A program made the translations under genes and the position numbers. Under the pieces are notes generated by a model. It was given only the letters and a program-made list of their open reading frames with translations. It was not told the origin of the DNA and searched no databases. Of a DNA stretch of 51,227 bases, positions 16,335-24,218 are shown in pieces. This DNA comes from Thermoleophilaceae bacterium. Lineage in GTDB: Bacteria > Actinomycetota > Thermoleophilia > Solirubrobacterales > Thermoleophilaceae. Location of the stretch: NCBI GenBank assembly GCA_014534235.1, contig JACVRW010000008.1:1-51227 (forward strand), read 5' to 3'. Numbering within the stretch: position 1 is the stretch's first letter; every line of letters begins with the position of its first letter.

Positions 16335-16406
16335 CCGGTGCTCCGAACGTCGTGAGGAGCATCGCGTGACCGGTGCTCCCAACGTCGCGAGGAGCCGCGC
16401 GTGACC
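16259..16406 (+). repeat. 35-bp tandem repeat at the murI/rph junction
   Basis: Three close copies (16294-16328, 16329-16363, 16364-16398) are preceded in exact register by a degenerate one (16259-16293). They run into the first bases of rph (GCGTGACC, 16399-16406). Each close copy starts GCGTGACCGG and ends with a GGAG-containing segment, so each carries a ribosome-site-like GGAG six to seven bases before a GTG. Copies 2 and 3 encode 12-residue ORFs (VTGAPNVVRSIA and VTGAPNVARSRA), each linked to the next by a GTGA stop/start overlap. Confidence 0.9.
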
Positions 16407-17138
16407 CGCGGCCGCGGCGATGGCCGCTCCCCGGACGAGCTTCGGCAGGTCCGCATCGAGCCCGGCTTCGTGCGCGCCGCGACGGGCTCGGCGCTCATCG
16501 AGGCCGGCGGCACGCGCGTGGTCTGCACGGCCTCGGTGCAGGACGACGTGCCCAGGTGGATGGCGGGTCAGGGCCGCGGCTGGGTGACCGCCGAGTACGG
16601 GATGCTCCCGGCCTCCACCGGCGAACGCAAGCCGCGCGACATCTCCAAGGGGCGTCCCGACGGGCGCACGGTGGAGATCCAACGGCTGATCGGCCGGTCG
16701 TTGCGCGGCGTGGTGGACTTTGAGGCCCTCGGTGAGCGCACCGTATGGGTCGATTGCGACGTCCTCGAGGCCGACGGTGGGACGCGGTGCGCCGCGATCA
16801 CCGGCGGCTACGTGGCTCTCGAGCTTGCCCTCCGCCGCGTGGCGGAGGAGGGTGGGCTAGCGACGCTGCCCCTGACCCAGTCTGTCGCCGCGGTCTCCTG
16901 CGGGATCGTCGGGGGCCGCGCACTGCTTGATCTCGACTACGCCGAGGACTCACAGGCCGAGGTCGACGCGAACGTTGTCATGACCGGCGACGGCGGGCTC
17001 GTAGAGGTGCAGGCCACCGCCGAGCGCACTCCCCTCTCCCGGGCGTCGCTCGACGAGCTCCTCGCGCTCGCGGCCTCCGGGATCGAGCGGCTCCGCGTGG
17101 CTCAGCAGGAGGCCGTGGCCGCCGCCGCGGGCACTTAG
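16401..17138 (+). CDS. rph: Ribonuclease PH
   Basis: A phosphorolytic 3'-5' exoribonuclease that trims tRNA 3' ends; normally a hexameric ring. 245 residues, full family length. Visible family blocks: RGDGRSPDELRQVRIEPGF, GSALIEAGGTRVVCTASV, WVTAEYGMLPASTGERKPRD, RTVEIQRLIGRSLRGV, DCDVLEADGGTRCAAITGGY and DLDYAEDSQAEVDANVVMT (the catalytic Asp region). GTG start (16401) overlaps the stop of the third mini-ORF of the 35-bp repeat. A GGAG core (16391-16394) lies six bases upstream. rdgB follows two bases after its stop. Confidence 0.96.
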   Translation: MTRGRGDGRSPDELRQVRIEPGFVRAATGSALIEAGGTRVVCTASVQDDVPRWMAGQGRGWVTAEYGMLPASTGERKPRDISKGRPDGRTVEIQRLIGRSLRGVVDFEALGERTVWVDCDVLEADGGTRCAAITGGYVALELALRRVAEEGGLATLPLTQSVAAVSCGIVGGRALLDLDYAEDSQAEVDANVVMTGDGGLVEVQATAERTPLSRASLDELLALAASGIERLRVAQQEAVAAAAGT

Positions 17139-17140
17139 CC

Positions 17141-17812
17141 ATGCGCCTCGTCCTCGCGAGCCGCAACGAGAACAAGCTCCGCGAGCTGTCCGGACTCATG
17201 GCTCCGTACGTGCTGCTGCCGCTTCCAGCGGATGTGGTCCTTCCGCCCGAAACCGGTACGACGTTCGCCGAGAACGCCCTGATCAAGGCTCGGGTAGCGG
17301 CGTCGGCCACCGGCCACCCGGCGATCGCCGACGACTCCGGGATCGAGGCAAGGGCTCTCCGCGGCGCGCCCGGCGTGTGGTCTGCCCGCTACGCCGGCGA
17401 GGGCGCGAGCGATGAGGAGAACCTCGCCAAACTCCTCGATGCCGTGCCCGAGGACGGCGATCGCCGGGTGGCGTACGTCTGCGCGCTCGCGTACGTGGAG
17501 CCGGGCGGCCGGGAGGAGCTCGTGCACGGACGCTGCGAGGGCGTGCTCGCCCCCGAGCCGCGTGGCCGCGGCGGATTCGGCTACGACCCCGCGTTCGTGC
17601 CGGACGACTACGCGGACGGGCGGACGATGGCCGAGCTCACCCCCGCGGAGAAGGACGCTGTCAGCCACCGCGGCAGGGCTGCCCGGGCGCTGGTCAGGCG
17701 GCTGCGCGACGTGGAGCACGAGAGCCGGCCGCCAAGCCTCCTGGGCGTCGCGCGCCGGCGGGGCGGCGAGCACGCGCGGCGGGCGGGACGCCGACGGGGC
17801 AGCAGGGGATGA
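17141..17812 (+). CDS. rdgB: XTP/dITP diphosphatase (RdgB/HAM1 family)
   Basis: Hydrolyses XTP, dITP and ITP to monophosphates, keeping deaminated purines out of nucleic acids. 223 residues beginning MRLVLASRNENKLREL, with the SxNxxK substrate loop, FAENALIKARVA, IADDSGIEA, GVWSARYAG, GFGYDPAFVPD and MAELTPAEKDAVSHRGRA. The last 35 residues (from about RPPSLLGVARRR) are Arg-rich and beyond the family core. ATG start is two bases after rph, and its stop overlaps the next ATG as ATGA; rph-rdgB pairing is common in actinobacteria. Confidence 0.95.
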   Translation: MRLVLASRNENKLRELSGLMAPYVLLPLPADVVLPPETGTTFAENALIKARVAASATGHPAIADDSGIEARALRGAPGVWSARYAGEGASDEENLAKLLDAVPEDGDRRVAYVCALAYVEPGGREELVHGRCEGVLAPEPRGRGGFGYDPAFVPDDYADGRTMAELTPAEKDAVSHRGRAARALVRRLRDVEHESRPPSLLGVARRRGGEHARRAGRRRGSRG

Positions 17813-18831
17813 ACGCGCCGCGGCTGTCTCGGCGCCTCCTCGGCGGTGCCGCCGGTGCGCCCGCCGGCGTGGTCGGCGCGGACGCGCAGGCGCCCCGCAA
17901 GGAGCGGGCCGCGGCCATCTCGATCCTCTCGAACACGCTGCTGATCGCCCTGAAGGTCGTGGCCGGAGCGGTCACCGGCTCGATCGCGATTCTCACGGAG
18001 GCGGCCCACTCCGCCATTGACCTGATCGCATCCGTGATCGCCTACTTCTCGGTGCGGAAGGCGGAGGAGCCGGCCGACGAGTCGCACCCCTACGGCCACC
18101 AGAAGGTCGAGAACCTGGCGGCCGCGATCGAGGGGATGCTGATCCTGGTTGGCGCGGCCGTCATCGTCTACGAGTCGGTGCGCCGCCTGGCTGAGGGCGC
18201 CGAGATCGAGTCGCTTGGAATCGGCATCGCAGTGATCGCCTTCTCCGCGGTCGCCAACTTCGGCGTCTCCGGTTACCTCTATCGCCAGGCGCGGGTCACG
18301 GACTCGCCCGCGCTCGAGGGAGATGCCGCCCACCTGCGCACCGACGCGATGACCTCGGTCGGGGTATTGATCGGGCTCGTGCTCGTCGAGGCCACCGGCC
18401 TGACGGAGCTCGACGCGATCACGGCGCTGATCGTGGCGGTCGCGATCGTGGTCGCGGGCCTCCGCATCGTCACGCGCTCGAGCCGGGTGCTGGTGGACGA
18501 GGCGCTGCCCGCCGACGAGCTCGACGCGGTCCGCGACGCGATCGAGCGCCATGGCGCGCCCGAGGTCGTCGGCTTCCACAAGCTGCGCGCCCGGCGCGCC
18601 GGGAGCCGGCGCTACGTCGACCTCCACGTGCAATTCCGGGACGGCACGACGCTGCGCCGGGCGCACGAGATCTCGCACGAGCTGCAACGAGCGATCCGCG
18701 AGCGACTCCGAGGGGCGGACGTGCTGATCCACCTCGAGCCCCAGGAGGCCGCGGACCCGGTCAGAGCAAGTTCACCGCAGCCGCCGCACCGACGGCGAGC
18801 AGCACGCCCGAGTACCCGACGTACCCGTTGA
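17809..18831 (+). CDS. Cation diffusion facilitator (CDF) family transporter
   Basis: A 340-residue inner-membrane metal/proton antiporter. After about 30 leader residues come six membrane spans: ISILSNTLLIALKVVAGAVTG, AHSAIDLIASVIAYF (span 2 His/Asp metal pair), HPYGHQKVENLAAAIEG, GIAVIAFSAVANFGVSGY and HLRTDAMTSVGVLIGL (span 5 His/Asp). The cytosolic beta-alpha-beta-beta domain follows (RRYVDLHVQF, then ADVLIHLEP). The tail after LEPQEA is Pro/Arg-rich and overlaps a small antisense gene, so it is probably not constrained. The metal is likely Zn, Fe or Mn; not determinable. Confidence 0.92.
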   Translation: MNAPRLSRRLLGGAAGAPAGVVGADAQAPRKERAAAISILSNTLLIALKVVAGAVTGSIAILTEAAHSAIDLIASVIAYFSVRKAEEPADESHPYGHQKVENLAAAIEGMLILVGAAVIVYESVRRLAEGAEIESLGIGIAVIAFSAVANFGVSGYLYRQARVTDSPALEGDAAHLRTDAMTSVGVLIGLVLVEATGLTELDAITALIVAVAIVVAGLRIVTRSSRVLVDEALPADELDAVRDAIERHGAPEVVGFHKLRARRAGSRRYVDLHVQFRDGTTLRRAHEISHELQRAIRERLRGADVLIHLEPQEAADPVRASSPQPPHRRRAARPSTRRTR

Positions 18832-18901
18832 CGAGCAGCAGGAGGGCGGTGATCAGGCAGATTGCCACCGTCACGAGCCATGAGATTCGAGTGAGGGGCA
18901 C
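18761..18901 (-). CDS. Small hydrophobic membrane protein (46 aa)
   Basis: From GTG 18901 the minus strand reads PLTRISWLVTVAICLITALLL..., then NGYVGYSGVLLAVGAAAAVNLL and stop. This is two membrane helices joined by a short polar turn, a typical two-span mini-protein. It overlaps the last 71 bases of the transporter gene on the other strand and is divergent from the roadblock gene. No family known to me; coding is inferred from the strongly hydrophobic, well-turned sequence, which a random antisense frame rarely gives. Confidence 0.6.
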   Translation of the reverse strand: MPLTRISWLVTVAICLITALLLLVNGYVGYSGVLLAVGAAAAVNLL

Positions 18902-18919
18902 GCCGCTATTCTGACCGCG

Positions 18920-19402
18920 ATGGCCGCGACGCTCACCCCGGAGCGGACCGCGGCGCGGCTGTGCGAGCTCTCCTCCGACGCCCGCGCCGCCGTCCTCCTC
19001 GATGCGGCCGGCGCGATCGCCGGCTGGAGCGAGCTCAATCGGGAGCGGGCCGACGCCTTCGCCGACCTGACCCGCGAACTCTTCGCGACGGTCGACCGCG
19101 CCACCCGCGACTGGGACGCCGACCCCGCGGAGCAGGTCGAGGTGCAGCTGTCCGGCGGCGCCGCCTTCGCTTCGCGGACGCCGCGGTGGACGCTGGCGGT
19201 GGTGGCGAGGCGGGGCGCGCTCTCGTCGCTGATGCTCTACGACCTTCGCGCCGTGCTGGGCGAGCTGGAGGGTGGCCCGCCGATCCGCCGGGCCGCGGCG
19301 GCCGAGGCGACGGGCGCAGGGCCCGCGTCCGAGGAGGATGCCGCAAGCGATCTCCCGATTCCGGAGCTGGGACGGGACACGGACGACGAGGACGCGTCGT
19401 GA
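18920..19402 (+). CDS. Roadblock/LC7-like domain protein
   Basis: 160 residues. Residues 15-115 have the roadblock pattern: ARAAVLLDAAGAIAGWSE (beta hairpin), a long helix (DAFADLTRELFATVDRA), VEVQLSGGAAFASRT and WTLAVVARRGALSSLMLYDLRAVL. Such domains act as small scaffolds or regulators of P-loop GTPases, but no GTPase lies nearby. The C-terminal 40 residues are acidic (EEDAASDLPIPE...DTDDEDAS) and probably disordered. Its stop overlaps the next GTG as GTGA, placing it in one unit with the unknown protein and tldD/tldE. Confidence 0.75.
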   Translation: MAATLTPERTAARLCELSSDARAAVLLDAAGAIAGWSELNRERADAFADLTRELFATVDRATRDWDADPAEQVEVQLSGGAAFASRTPRWTLAVVARRGALSSLMLYDLRAVLGELEGGPPIRRAAAAEATGAGPASEEDAASDLPIPELGRDTDDEDAS

Positions 19403-19749
19403 AGGAGCGGCGCAAGGGTCCGATCGGGCGCGCGGCCGACCTCGCGGAGGGCGTCGCGGCGGCGGTGCGTCGGATGCAGCGAGAGCGCGAACCCCGGGTG
19501 CTCGTGTACGACCAGACGGGGTACGCCCGCCTCGTGCAGCCCGAGTCCCGCGGGCACGCGCGGATCCTCGAGATCGGCGAGCGGATGATCCAGCTCGCGG
19601 ACGGTGCGGAGATGCCCGAGGAGATCCGGCGCGGTGAGCGCGAACCGTCCGCGACGCGCACGCGGCGGTCCGACGGCGGAGGCGGCCGGTCGCGGCCCCC
19701 CGCGGGCCACTCGAGGCGGTCGCGCGGCCGCGCCGGGGAGACCGAGTGA
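19399..19749 (+). CDS. Hypothetical protein between roadblock gene and tldD
   Basis: 116 residues from GTG 19399, overlapping the previous stop. The first 80 residues look folded: KERRKGPIGRAADLAEGVAAAV, EPRVLVYDQTGYARLV and HARILEIGERMIQLAD. The rest is Arg/Ser/Gly-rich (SATRTRRSDGGGG...) and probably disordered. I recognise no family. Its last residues, RAGETE, and the following start region have been duplicated (see the repeat at 19732-19857). The tight overlap on both sides suggests it is translated together with roadblock protein and TldD. Confidence 0.7.
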   Translation: MKERRKGPIGRAADLAEGVAAAVRRMQREREPRVLVYDQTGYARLVQPESRGHARILEIGERMIQLADGAEMPEEIRRGEREPSATRTRRSDGGGGRSRPPAGHSRRSRGRAGETE

Positions 19750-19857
19750 CGCCCGTGGAGCCGGATGTCGCCGTCCGCGCGCTCGGGCGCGTGCCGCGAA
19801 GGGCCGGAGAGACCGAGTGACGCTCGTGGAACCGGACATCGCCGCCCGCGTGCTCGA
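19732..19857 (+). repeat. 71-bp-spaced duplication of the gene junction before tldD
   Basis: About 54 bases at 19732-19785 recur at 19803-19856 with roughly 85% identity by eye. Both copies hold GAGACCGAGTGACG, a GTGA stop/start overlap. The result is a 24-residue ORF (19746-19820) whose start copies the TldD N-terminus (VTPVEPDVAVRAL against VTLVEPDIAARVL) and whose end copies the tail of the preceding protein (RRAGETE). Confidence 0.85.
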
Positions 19858-21202
19858 GGGGGCGCTGGTTCGAGGCGGCGACCTCGCCGAGCTCTACGCG
19901 GAGTCCCGGCGAGGCTTTTCGCTGTCGCTCGACGACGGCCGCGTGGAGCGGCCGCAGAGCGGCCGCGAGCGCGGTGCCTGCATACGCGTCGTGAAAGGGG
20001 AATCGACCTATTACGGCTACGTCGACGGTGTCGACGAGAGCGACCTCCTGCGCGTAGCGCAGTCGGTGGCACAGGCGCTCCGGGGCGACGAGCGAAGGCC
20101 GGCCGGCCTCTCTGCGGCGACCGCTGCTGAGAGCCACCCGGTGAGAACCCGGCCCGAGGAGGTGGAGGCCGCGCGCAAGGCAGACCTGTTGCGGACCTGC
20201 GACGAGCGGGCCCGTGCCGCCGGCGCCGAGGTGTCGCAGGTGCGCATCGGCTACGGGGAGTCGCGGCGCCTCGTCGAGGTCTACAACTCTGGCGGCCGTG
20301 CCGCCTCCGACGACCGCACGAGGGTCCGGTTGAGCGCGCAGGTCGTCGCGCGCAGGGACGGACGCGTGGAGACCGGGACCGAGACCCGCGGCGGACACGC
20401 CGGCTGGGAGCTCCTCGAGAGCGATCCCGACGAGGTCGCCGTCAGCGCCGCGCGCAAGGCGCTGGCGCTGCTCGACGCCGTCGACGCCCCGACCGGACGG
20501 CTGCCCGTCGTCGTGGGAAACGGGTTCGGTGGCGTGCTCCTCCACGAGGCGGTGGGGCACGGCCTCGAGGCGGACGCCGTACAGAAGCGGGCGAGCGTGT
20601 ACGCGGGGAGGCTCGGCGAGCAGGTCGCGCCCGAGCTGGTCACCGCGTACGACGACGGCCGCCGCGAGGGCGACTGGGGGAGCGACGGCATCGACGACGA
20701 GGGGACGCCCACCCGCCGGACGACCGTGATCGAGGAGGGCCGTCTCAGCTCCTACCTCTACGACCTGCTGCGAGCGCGCCGGGACGGGGTCGACTCCACC
20801 GGCAACGGCCGCCGGGAGTCGTTTCGCCACCCGCCGATGCCCCGGATGACGAATACCTTCTTCGCGCCGGGCGAGGCGACGCCCGAGGAGCTCATCTCTG
20901 AGGTCGAGCGCGGCCTGTACGCGGTCTCGTTCGGCGGCGGTCAGGTCGAGCCCGCGACGGGCGAGTTCGTCTTCGGCGTCTCCGAGGGCTACCTGATCGA
21001 AGGCGGGCGGGTGACGGCTCCGGTCCGCGGGGCGACCCTCGTGGGCAACGGCCTGGAAGCGCTGCGGGCGATCGACGGTGTGGCCGGGGACCTCGAGATC
21101 GCGACGGGGTACTGCGGCAAGGCCGGTCAGTCAGTTCCGGCCGGCGTCGGTCAGCCCCACGTGAGGATCCGCGAGCTCACGGTGGGGGGCACGGCGGCAT
21201 GA
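19817..21202 (+). CDS. tldD: Metalloprotease TldD
   Basis: 461 residues from GTG 19817, overlapping the stop of the duplicated mini-ORF. TldD with TldE forms a heterodimeric zinc protease that degrades unfolded peptides and matures some ribosomally made peptides. The zinc site HEAVGHGLEAD (H-E-x-x-x-H, near residue 242) is intact, as are the N-terminal AELYAESRRGFSLSLDDGRVE, the substrate region DDEGTPTRRTTVIEEG, HPPMPRMTNTFF and the C-terminal GYCGKAGQSVPAGVGQPHVRI. Length is normal. tldE follows immediately. Confidence 0.95.
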   Translation: MTLVEPDIAARVLEGALVRGGDLAELYAESRRGFSLSLDDGRVERPQSGRERGACIRVVKGESTYYGYVDGVDESDLLRVAQSVAQALRGDERRPAGLSAATAAESHPVRTRPEEVEAARKADLLRTCDERARAAGAEVSQVRIGYGESRRLVEVYNSGGRAASDDRTRVRLSAQVVARRDGRVETGTETRGGHAGWELLESDPDEVAVSAARKALALLDAVDAPTGRLPVVVGNGFGGVLLHEAVGHGLEADAVQKRASVYAGRLGEQVAPELVTAYDDGRREGDWGSDGIDDEGTPTRRTTVIEEGRLSSYLYDLLRARRDGVDSTGNGRRESFRHPPMPRMTNTFFAPGEATPEELISEVERGLYAVSFGGGQVEPATGEFVFGVSEGYLIEGGRVTAPVRGATLVGNGLEALRAIDGVAGDLEIATGYCGKAGQSVPAGVGQPHVRIRELTVGGTAA

Positions 21203-21230
21203 GGTCCCCCGGCCGCCTCCGCCATCCCCG

Positions 21231-22640
21231 GTGCGCGCGGCGCGGACGTCCGCGGCGGATGCTCCCGCGGCCGCCGGCGTGGGGCGCGGCGTCGTGAACC
21301 TCGCCGCGCCGAGCCGCCGCGCGGTCGAGGCCGCACTCGCCGCGGGAGCCAGCGACGCCGAGGCGTGGGTCGAGGAGAGCACGAGCCGCCGGGTGCGGGT
21401 CTACGACGGCCGGGTCGAGAGCCTGAGCGACGCCGGCGGCCGCGGTGTCGGCGTCCGCGCTTTCGTCGGGGCCCGCGCCGGGTACGCCTACGGGACCGAC
21501 CTCTCCGACCGCGGCGTCTCCGAGGTGGCGGCCGCGGCGCGCGAGGCGGCGGAGGTGGCGGACGAGGACGAGCACGCCGGGCTTCCCGGCGAGTTCGGCG
21601 CCGCCGCGGTGGACGGGTTCGCGTCGGGCGAGTTCGGTGCGTGGTCGACCGAGCGCAAGGTGGAGCTGACGCTGGCCGTCGAGCGCGCCGCGCGGGCCCG
21701 CAAGGGTGTGACCCAGGTCGAGAGCGCCGTGTACTCGGACGCCGAGGGCACGGTCGCGATCGCGAACTCGCGCGGCTTCGCGGCGGACTACTCGTCCACC
21801 CAGGCGTGGGCGTACGCGTCGGCCTTCGCGGGGGAGGGGGCGGAGCTCATGACCGGGCTCGGCGTGGGCCTCGGGCGCGATCCCGCCGCCCTCGACGCCG
21901 AGCGGATCGGTGGCGAGGCGGCCGAGCGTGCGGTAGCGCTCGTGGGCGCCCGCCAGCCTCGAAGCGGGCGCTGCCCGGTGCTGCTCGATGCCTTTGTGGC
22001 CGCTTCGTTCGTCGGCTTCGTGGCCGGGATGCTGTCGGCCGACGCGGTCCAGCGCGGCCGCTCGCTGTTCGCGGGCCGCGAGGGCGACGAGGTCGCCGAC
22101 CCCGCGCTGGCCGTGGCGGACGACGGCATCGACCCCGAGGGCCCTGCCAGCGCGCCGTTCGACGGCGAGGGCTCCCCGACGCGCCGGACGCCGCTGCTCG
22201 GAGACGGCCGGCTGCTCACGTTCCTGTTCGACGTCCGCACCGCGCGCAAGGCGGGGCGGGCCACCACGGGCAACGCCCGCCGCGGCTCATACCGCTCGCC
22301 GCCGTCGGTCGCAACGACGAACGTGATCGTCGAGCCCGGGACCGAGGACCTCGAGGGTCTCGCCCGGCTGGCCGGGGACGGCCTTTACGTCACGGACGTC
22401 GCCGGACTTCACTCGGGCGTCAATCCCGTGTCGGGCACGTTGTCCGTGGGCGCGTCGGGGCGGCTGATCGAGAACGGCGAGCTGGCGGCACCGGTTCGGG
22501 AATTGACGATCGCCAGCGATCTCGTCTCCATGCTCGGCGCCGTACAAGCCGTGGGCGCCGAAGCCCGCTGGGTGCCGTTCGGAGGCAGCGTCAAGGCGCC
22601 CCCGCTGCTCGTCGGCGAGATGTCCGTCTCGGGCTCCTGA
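21231..22640 (+). CDS. tldE: TldE/PmbA family partner of TldD
   Basis: The partner subunit of TldD, lacking the zinc motif, as expected for TldE. Family features: AEAWVEESTSRRVRVYDGRVESLS, GVRAFVGARAGYAYGTDL, ANSRGFAADYSSTQAWAYA, FDGEGSPTRRTPLLGDGRLLTFLFD, RARRGSYRSPPS-like spacing and NPVSGTLSVGASGRLIENG. GTG 21231 gives 469 residues; GTG 21294 (VNLAAPSRRAVEAAL) is an equally good or better start, because the first 20 residues are Ala/Arg filler. Last gene of the roadblock-tldD-tldE unit. Confidence 0.93.
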   Translation: MRAARTSAADAPAAAGVGRGVVNLAAPSRRAVEAALAAGASDAEAWVEESTSRRVRVYDGRVESLSDAGGRGVGVRAFVGARAGYAYGTDLSDRGVSEVAAAAREAAEVADEDEHAGLPGEFGAAAVDGFASGEFGAWSTERKVELTLAVERAARARKGVTQVESAVYSDAEGTVAIANSRGFAADYSSTQAWAYASAFAGEGAELMTGLGVGLGRDPAALDAERIGGEAAERAVALVGARQPRSGRCPVLLDAFVAASFVGFVAGMLSADAVQRGRSLFAGREGDEVADPALAVADDGIDPEGPASAPFDGEGSPTRRTPLLGDGRLLTFLFDVRTARKAGRATTGNARRGSYRSPPSVATTNVIVEPGTEDLEGLARLAGDGLYVTDVAGLHSGVNPVSGTLSVGASGRLIENGELAAPVRELTIASDLVSMLGAVQAVGAEARWVPFGGSVKAPPLLVGEMSVSGS

Positions 22641-22803
22641 GCGCCCGCCAAGGCGCCAAACTCCCGTCGCTTCGCTCGGGGATCTCCAGTTACTCGACCC
22701 GAATGAGCGTGATCTTCCGCTTTCCAAGCGGGATTTCCGCCGCTCTCGTCCGGGTTCGTTGTTAGGTTGCCCCCGGTTAGTGACCACCGGCAAGGAGGAG
22801 ATC

Positions 22804-23082
22804 GTGACAAAGGCCGAGTTCGTCGACCGGGTCGCGCAGGAATCCGGCCTCGGAAAGAGCGAGGCCGGCAAGGCGGTCGACGCGGTCCTCGACACCATCA
22901 GTGAGGTCCTGTCGCGCGGCGGCGAGGTCAACTTCACCGGCTTCGGAAAGTTCTCCGTCGCGGAGCGCGGCGCTCGCCAGGGCGTGAACCCCCAGACCGG
23001 CGACCGGATCGAGATAGCGGCGACGCGGGTACCGCGATTCTCCGCCGGGTCTGCCCTCAAGTCCGCCGTCAAGGGGTACTAG
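22804..23082 (+). CDS. hup: HU-family DNA-binding protein
   Basis: 92 residues, the usual HU length. It begins TKAEFVDRVAQESGLGKSEA, followed by VLSRGGEVNFTGFGKFSV, the DNA-binding arm around RQGVNPQTGDRIEI, and RVPRFSAGSALKSAV. It bends and packages DNA as a dimer. The GTG at 22804 is fixed by a perfect AAGGAGG (22792-22798); a longer frame from 22759 would put this site inside the gene and is rejected. It stands alone, with a promoter presumably in 22641-22790, which also contains a short CCGCTT/AAGCGG hairpin (22717-22731). Confidence 0.96.
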   Translation: MTKAEFVDRVAQESGLGKSEAGKAVDAVLDTISEVLSRGGEVNFTGFGKFSVAERGARQGVNPQTGDRIEIAATRVPRFSAGSALKSAVKGY

Positions 23083-23118
23083 ACGGCTGCAAAGCGGCGC
23101 CAGCCGGCGTCCTCGGTC

Positions 23119-23144
23119 GCGGATGGGCTAGTCGCCCTATCCGC
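23119..23144 (+). terminator. Hairpin downstream of hup
   Basis: GCGGATGGGC pairs with GCCC-T-ATCCGC (one bulged T) around a TAGTC loop, 37 bases after the hup stop. There is no immediate T-run, but TTGCTTTT follows about 23 bases on. Likely terminates hup transcription before pyrF. Confidence 0.5.
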
Positions 23145-23180
23145 TGCCTGCGTCCTTCGCTGGCTTGCTTTTCGCCGTCT

Positions 23181-24137
23181 ATGACGGCCTGGCCAACTTC
23201 TTCGGCCGATGAACCCGAGGGTTCGCGGCTGCACTTTGCCGACCGGCTCGCCGCCCTAGTCGAGGAGCGCCGTAGCCGTCTTGTGCTCGGGCTCGATCCC
23301 GATCCCGCCGCGCTCTGGCCGGCGGCGCTCGAGCGGATCGGCGCGGGGGGTGACGGGCCTCACCTGGCCCGCGTCCGCACCGCGGAGGCCATGGTTGAGC
23401 ACTGCCGGGCGGCGATCGTCGCGGCGGGGCCGGCCAGCGTCGCCGTGAAGCTCCAACTGGCGTGCTTCGAGCGCCTCGGAGCGCCGGGGTGGGACGCCCT
23501 CGAGCAGGTGGCGGCGATCGGGCGCGACCACGGCCTCCTGGTGATCGCCGACGGCAAGCGCGGCGACGTGCCGGTGACCGCGGGCGCGTACGCGCAGGCC
23601 CTCGTCGGTGTGACGCCGGGCCCGTTCGGAGCCGTCGACGGCCTCGCGGTCGACGCCTTCACCGCGAACCCGCTGCTCGGACGCGACGCGCTCGAGCCGC
23701 TCGTGGAGGCGGCCGCCGCGGCGGGCGCGGGCTGCTTCGTGCTCGTCCGGACGTCCAATCCGGGCGCGGCGGAGCTCCAGGACGAAGGAGATCCCCCGCT
23801 CCACGAGCGGCTGGCCCGGCTGGTCGACGAGCTGGGCGCCTCCCACGTCGGCGCCGGCGGGCTGTCCAGCGTCGGCGCGGTCACCGCGGCGACCCGGCCG
23901 GACCACCTCGGCCGCCTGCGCGAGCTGATGCCCCGGGCGGTGTTCCTGCTGCCCGGCGTCGGGCCGCAGGGCGGCCGCCCCAAGGACCTCGGGCCGGCAT
24001 TCGCACCGCATCCGGCCGCCGGGCTCGTCACCGCCTCACGGGCGATCGTGAATGCGCACGCGGAGCGGGGAGGCGACCCAGCGTCGGCCGCCGAGGAGGC
24101 GGCCGAGGAACTGCGCGCGGCGGCATGGAACCTGTAG
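23181..24137 (+). CDS. pyrF: Orotidine 5'-phosphate decarboxylase
   Basis: Last step of UMP synthesis: OMP to UMP plus CO2. 318 residues, the long type-2 PyrF form found in actinobacteria. Motifs: LVLGLDPDPAALW, VAVKLQLACFERLG, the catalytic IADGKRGDVPVTA (D124, K126, D129), GLAVDAFTANPLLG, FVLVRTSNPGA, and FLLPGVGPQGGR near the phosphate site. The first 15 residues are not conserved; ATG 23181 has no clear ribosome site. No other pyrimidine genes are in the window. Confidence 0.95.
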   Translation: MTAWPTSSADEPEGSRLHFADRLAALVEERRSRLVLGLDPDPAALWPAALERIGAGGDGPHLARVRTAEAMVEHCRAAIVAAGPASVAVKLQLACFERLGAPGWDALEQVAAIGRDHGLLVIADGKRGDVPVTAGAYAQALVGVTPGPFGAVDGLAVDAFTANPLLGRDALEPLVEAAAAAGAGCFVLVRTSNPGAAELQDEGDPPLHERLARLVDELGASHVGAGGLSSVGAVTAATRPDHLGRLRELMPRAVFLLPGVGPQGGRPKDLGPAFAPHPAAGLVTASRAIVNAHAERGGDPASAAEEAAEELRAAAWNL

Positions 24138-24218
24138 GAGCCGGGGCGCCCGTGCCGGCGACACGGCAGGCGAACGGCCTCGGCGCTCCGTATCCTCCGC
24201 GACGCTGGCAAGGGACCG

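Noticed and set aside
18761-20830. Long minus-strand open frame across the roadblock and tldD genes
   Set aside because: Antisense shadow of well-supported plus-strand genes; only its last 46 codons look like a protein.
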